A stretch of DNA of 7,295 bases from JBEKCP01 sp050014815. Lineage in GTDB: Bacteria > Planctomycetota > Planctomycetia > Pirellulales > Thermoguttaceae. Below are positions 5,316 to 7,295 of the stretch, piece after piece. The notes beneath the pieces were generated by a model. It was given only the letters and a program-made list of their open reading frames with translations, was not told the DNA's origin and searched no databases. The position numbers and the translations under genes were made by a program. The stretch's first letter is position 1. Every line of letters begins with the position of its first letter. The stretch is from NCBI GenBank assembly GCA_050014815.1, contig JBEKCP010000311.1:1-7295 (forward strand), given 5' to 3'.

Positions 5316-6959
5316 TCACGGCTTCGTGACCGCAAACGTCACGGAGACCGGCGGCGCCGGCTCGACCGCGTCGCCCGTCCGGCGGCCGATCTGATAGGCA
5401 GTGATCTTGCACGCCATCGGGAACTGGGCCTTCGTGGGCACCTCGGAGACCTTCAGCCGATTGCCCTCGACCACCACGGGCCCGTAGTCCACCTCGTAGT
5501 AGACCGGCAGGCCGGAGCTGGCCTTGCCCGCCAGCGTGCAGCCCTCGGCGTCGGCCTTGAGGTCGGGCACGGCGGGAAGGTCGATCGTCTGCTTCGTCCC
5601 TTTGACGCGTGGAAAGGCGATGCCGCCCCAGCGCGAGGTGGCCCGATAGGTGTCGTCGCCCGGATGGAAGGCGCAGATGCTGGTCCCGGCGCCCTTGCCG
5701 ACCGGCTGGCGGAGCAGCCGGAACGTGTCGGGCCCGATCCGCACGACCGGCTCGCTCGGCTTGGTGCGGTAGACGAAGGGCTGCGGGGAATGCCCCAGCG
5801 GCTGGCCGGCGATCTTGCCGCCGAACTTCTCGGGGCCGACCGCGAGCCACTCCGACTTCACGCGGAAGGTCCAGCCGTCGCCCTCGTCGAGCCACTCGCC
5901 CTTGGGCATATCGATCGCCTGGTGCTTGCCGAGGTTCTTGTGGAAGGCGGCGGTGGCGTCGGCCGTCTCCTTGTCGTAGTGCCAGAATGCCTTGGCCTTG
6001 TCGCCCGCGTAGTCCGCATACGGCGCGGCCGGGTGCTTGGGATTGCAAAGGTCGCTGTCGCTCAGCCAGCCGCTTTCGGCCTTGAGCGGCAGTGCGCTCA
6101 CCGGGCCGTTGCCCGGGGGCAACTCCGCGGGAAGCCGGTACTGGGCCGTCTTGCGGAGGAACATGGCCACGTAGCGGCCCAGCTCGGGCGCACCGTGGAA
6201 ATGGTCGTCGCCCGGGTGTACGGCCATCGACATCAGTTGGTTCGGGTCCTTCTCGCGGAACTTCAGGAGATCCTTGCGGACATAGATCCACTGGGTCTCG
6301 CGGCCCCACTCGGGATCGATGCCGGTCGAAGGCCCGTAGGTCTCCAGTTGGCCGTTGATGGCCACCAGGGGCACGCCGGCGAGCGTCGCGTCGGGCGGCA
6401 TGCAGTCCTTCTGGTGGAAGTTGCCGCTTTTGATGTGGACCACGGCCGCCACGCGCTCCGGCTTCCAGTAGGCGACGTTGCGACAGAAGATGCCGTTGGT
6501 CGAGTGGCCGGCGGTAATCCAGGGGACGCGGCGGATTTCGGGGTGGCCGGCGGCCTTGGACACTGCGTCCAGGGCGGCCAAGAGCCGCGGGCCGGCACCG
6601 CTGTCGGTCCAATAATTGAACGTGCCCAAGCCCTCGCAGCGGAGGATGGCAATGCCCGCCTCCGCGCAGGCCCTGCGGACCTCGGGGTCCACCTGGAGCT
6701 CGCCTTCGATGCCGAGCGTCTGGGAGATGTACAGGCCGCGGAGCGTGTTGCACTCCGGCGGAATCCAGACCGAGACGTAGTTCCGCCGGGGTGTTCCGCT
6801 GCGGTCGACGCTCTCCTCGAATGGGATTCGGTACTGCCACAACGCCGCCTGGGCAGCCGCCGTGAAGGCCAGCATCGCGGCCAGGGAGCAACCGATGAGG
6901 GCTCGCTTGGACGACCGCCACACTACAATTCGCAGGAGACTCCGAACGGGATGGTTCAT
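5316..6959 (-). CDS. Secreted alpha/beta hydrolase (esterase-like) with a C-terminal beta-rich module
   Basis: The 547-aa product begins with a signal peptide: basic n-region, hydrophobic core at about 20-35, and a probable cut after AAQA at residue 38. Residues 40-270 look like an alpha/beta hydrolase. The nucleophile elbow is WITAGHSTNG, with Ser153; Asn155 stands where the GxSxG motif has its second Gly, followed by Gly156. The HPGDDHFHG loop (248-256) is the likely place of the catalytic His; the acid is not certain, with the INGQLE region (201-206) or Asp251/Asp252 as candidates. Residues about 440-547 form a beta-rich module with PAVPDLKADAEG and ASSGLPVYYEV followed by a GP-V-VEGN turn, a pattern I associate with extracellular planctomycete proteins. 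It probably cuts an ester outside the cytoplasm; the substrate is unknown. It lies 32 bases after the sialate O-acetylesterase gene and is probably cotranscribed with it. The ATG at 6959 is chosen for its Shine-Dalgarno and signal peptide. Confidence 0.82.
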   Translation of the reverse strand: MNHPVRSLLRIVVWRSSKRALIGCSLAAMLAFTAAAQAALWQYRIPFEESVDRSGTPRRNYVSVWIPPECNTLRGLYISQTLGIEGELQVDPEVRRACAEAGIAILRCEGLGTFNYWTDSGAGPRLLAALDAVSKAAGHPEIRRVPWITAGHSTNGIFCRNVAYWKPERVAAVVHIKSGNFHQKDCMPPDATLAGVPLVAINGQLETYGPSTGIDPEWGRETQWIYVRKDLLKFREKDPNQLMSMAVHPGDDHFHGAPELGRYVAMFLRKTAQYRLPAELPPGNGPVSALPLKAESGWLSDSDLCNPKHPAAPYADYAGDKAKAFWHYDKETADATAAFHKNLGKHQAIDMPKGEWLDEGDGWTFRVKSEWLAVGPEKFGGKIAGQPLGHSPQPFVYRTKPSEPVVRIGPDTFRLLRQPVGKGAGTSICAFHPGDDTYRATSRWGGIAFPRVKGTKQTIDLPAVPDLKADAEGCTLAGKASSGLPVYYEVDYGPVVVEGNRLKVSEVPTKAQFPMACKITAYQIGRRTGDAVEPAPPVSVTFAVTKP

Positions 6960-6965
6960 TTTTGA

Positions 6966-6973
6966 TCCTTTCC
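6966..6973 (-). promoter_or_regulatory. Ribosome binding site for the secreted hydrolase
   Basis: Read on the minus strand the site is GGAAAGGA, ending 6 bases before the ATG at 6959. It lies in the 32-base gap between the two minus-strand genes, a gap with room for little else, so a separate promoter is unlikely. Confidence 0.7.
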
Positions 6974-6991
6974 TAAACTAAGGGCTGGCTC

Positions 6992-7295
6992 TTACCAGGC
7001 GTCGGTGCGGAAGGGCGAGGCGGGCAGGCCCTCGCGGTTGTAAAGATTGCTCTCCTGCGGGTTGTCGGCCCAGGCGTAGCGGACGGCGATCGGCCGCGGG
7101 ACGGCCGGGCAGGAAAGAACGACCGTGTTGCCCTCGATCCGGGCCGTGGCCCAGGCGAACTTGCGGTCCTCGCCGGCCAAAGCGAAGCCGGCCGGCGGTC
7201 CCCCCTTGGCCACCAGCCCGCCGCCGACGTGCGCGAAGCGGAGCTTGACCTCCGCGCCGGCCAACTCTGCACCAGTGAACATCGGGCCCATCGGC
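6992..7295 (-). CDS. Sialate O-acetylesterase, C-terminal end (5' part outside the window)
   Basis: About 101 residues are visible, ending at TAA (6992-6994). The pattern GPMFTG, then VKLRFAHVGGGLVAKGG, GFALAGEDRKFAWATARIEG, VAVRYAW-like AVRYAWADNP, NLYN and GLPASPFRTDAW is the characteristic C-terminus of the SGNH-type sialate O-acetylesterase family, which in full is usually about 500 residues and in many bacteria deacetylates sugars of host glycans or plant polysaccharides. The catalytic SGNH core lies beyond the edge at 7295, so activity cannot be judged, and the Met codon at 7289-7291 is internal, not the start. It is the upstream gene of a minus-strand pair with the secreted hydrolase, which supports a role in breaking down acetylated or esterified carbohydrate outside the cytoplasm. 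Confidence 0.88.
   Translation of the reverse strand, partial: PMGPMFTGAELAGAEVKLRFAHVGGGLVAKGGPPAGFALAGEDRKFAWATARIEGNTVVLSCPAVPRPIAVRYAWADNPQESNLYNREGLPASPFRTDAW

Noticed and set aside
5316..5329. Short hairpin TCACG-GCTT-CGTGA at the hydrolase stop codon as a terminator
   Set aside because: Only five base pairs, located inside the coding end, without a T-tract on either strand.
5244..6965. A 573-codon open frame on the plus strand opposite the secreted hydrolase
   Set aside because: Its product has no recognisable motifs and no Shine-Dalgarno. The minus strand carries a signal peptide, GHS elbow and ribosome binding site.

Overview
The window is GC-rich, densely coding bacterial DNA. Its gene content points to an uncultured member of the Planctomycetota: an HtrA-like protein with two PDZ domains, a DUF2167 protein, a scrap of a PmoA-like (DUF6807) gene, secreted esterase-type hydrolases and a sialate O-acetylesterase. 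This assignment is an inference from gene families recalled from memory; no rRNA or marker gene is present.

Bases 1-152 are an imperfect inverted repeat built of 7-bp tandem units, and it runs into the 5' end of the first gene. Bases 48-5027 hold four tightly packed plus-strand genes that look like one operon: (1) a secreted HtrA-fold protein with two PDZ domains and a C-terminal alpha/beta-hydrolase-like domain, in which the serine-protease triad and the hydrolase nucleophile all appear to be lost; (2) a protein made only of a kinase C-lobe, with no ATP-binding N-lobe, no catalytic Asp and alanines in place of DFG, anchored by a C-terminal hydrophobic hairpin; (3) an exported, membrane-anchored DUF2167 protein; (4) an unrecognised membrane protein ending in a CxxC...CxxC zinc ribbon. 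The first two genes share a reading frame and are separated by a single TGA. The third and fourth overlap by one base.

Bases 5020-5292 are decayed DNA. A short fragment resembling DUF6807/PmoA is joined, in the same frame, to a fragment resembling the N-terminal helix-turn-helix region of an IS1-type transposase.

Bases 5316-7295 hold two minus-strand genes facing the first operon: the C-terminal end of a sialate O-acetylesterase, cut by the window edge, and 32 bases after it a secreted alpha/beta hydrolase. These look like carbohydrate-ester or polymer-degrading functions.

The most unusual unit is the plus-strand operon. It joins three inactive-looking enzyme folds (protease, hydrolase, kinase) with membrane proteins, which suggests an envelope scaffold or sensor complex rather than a set of catalysts. 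That function is inference.
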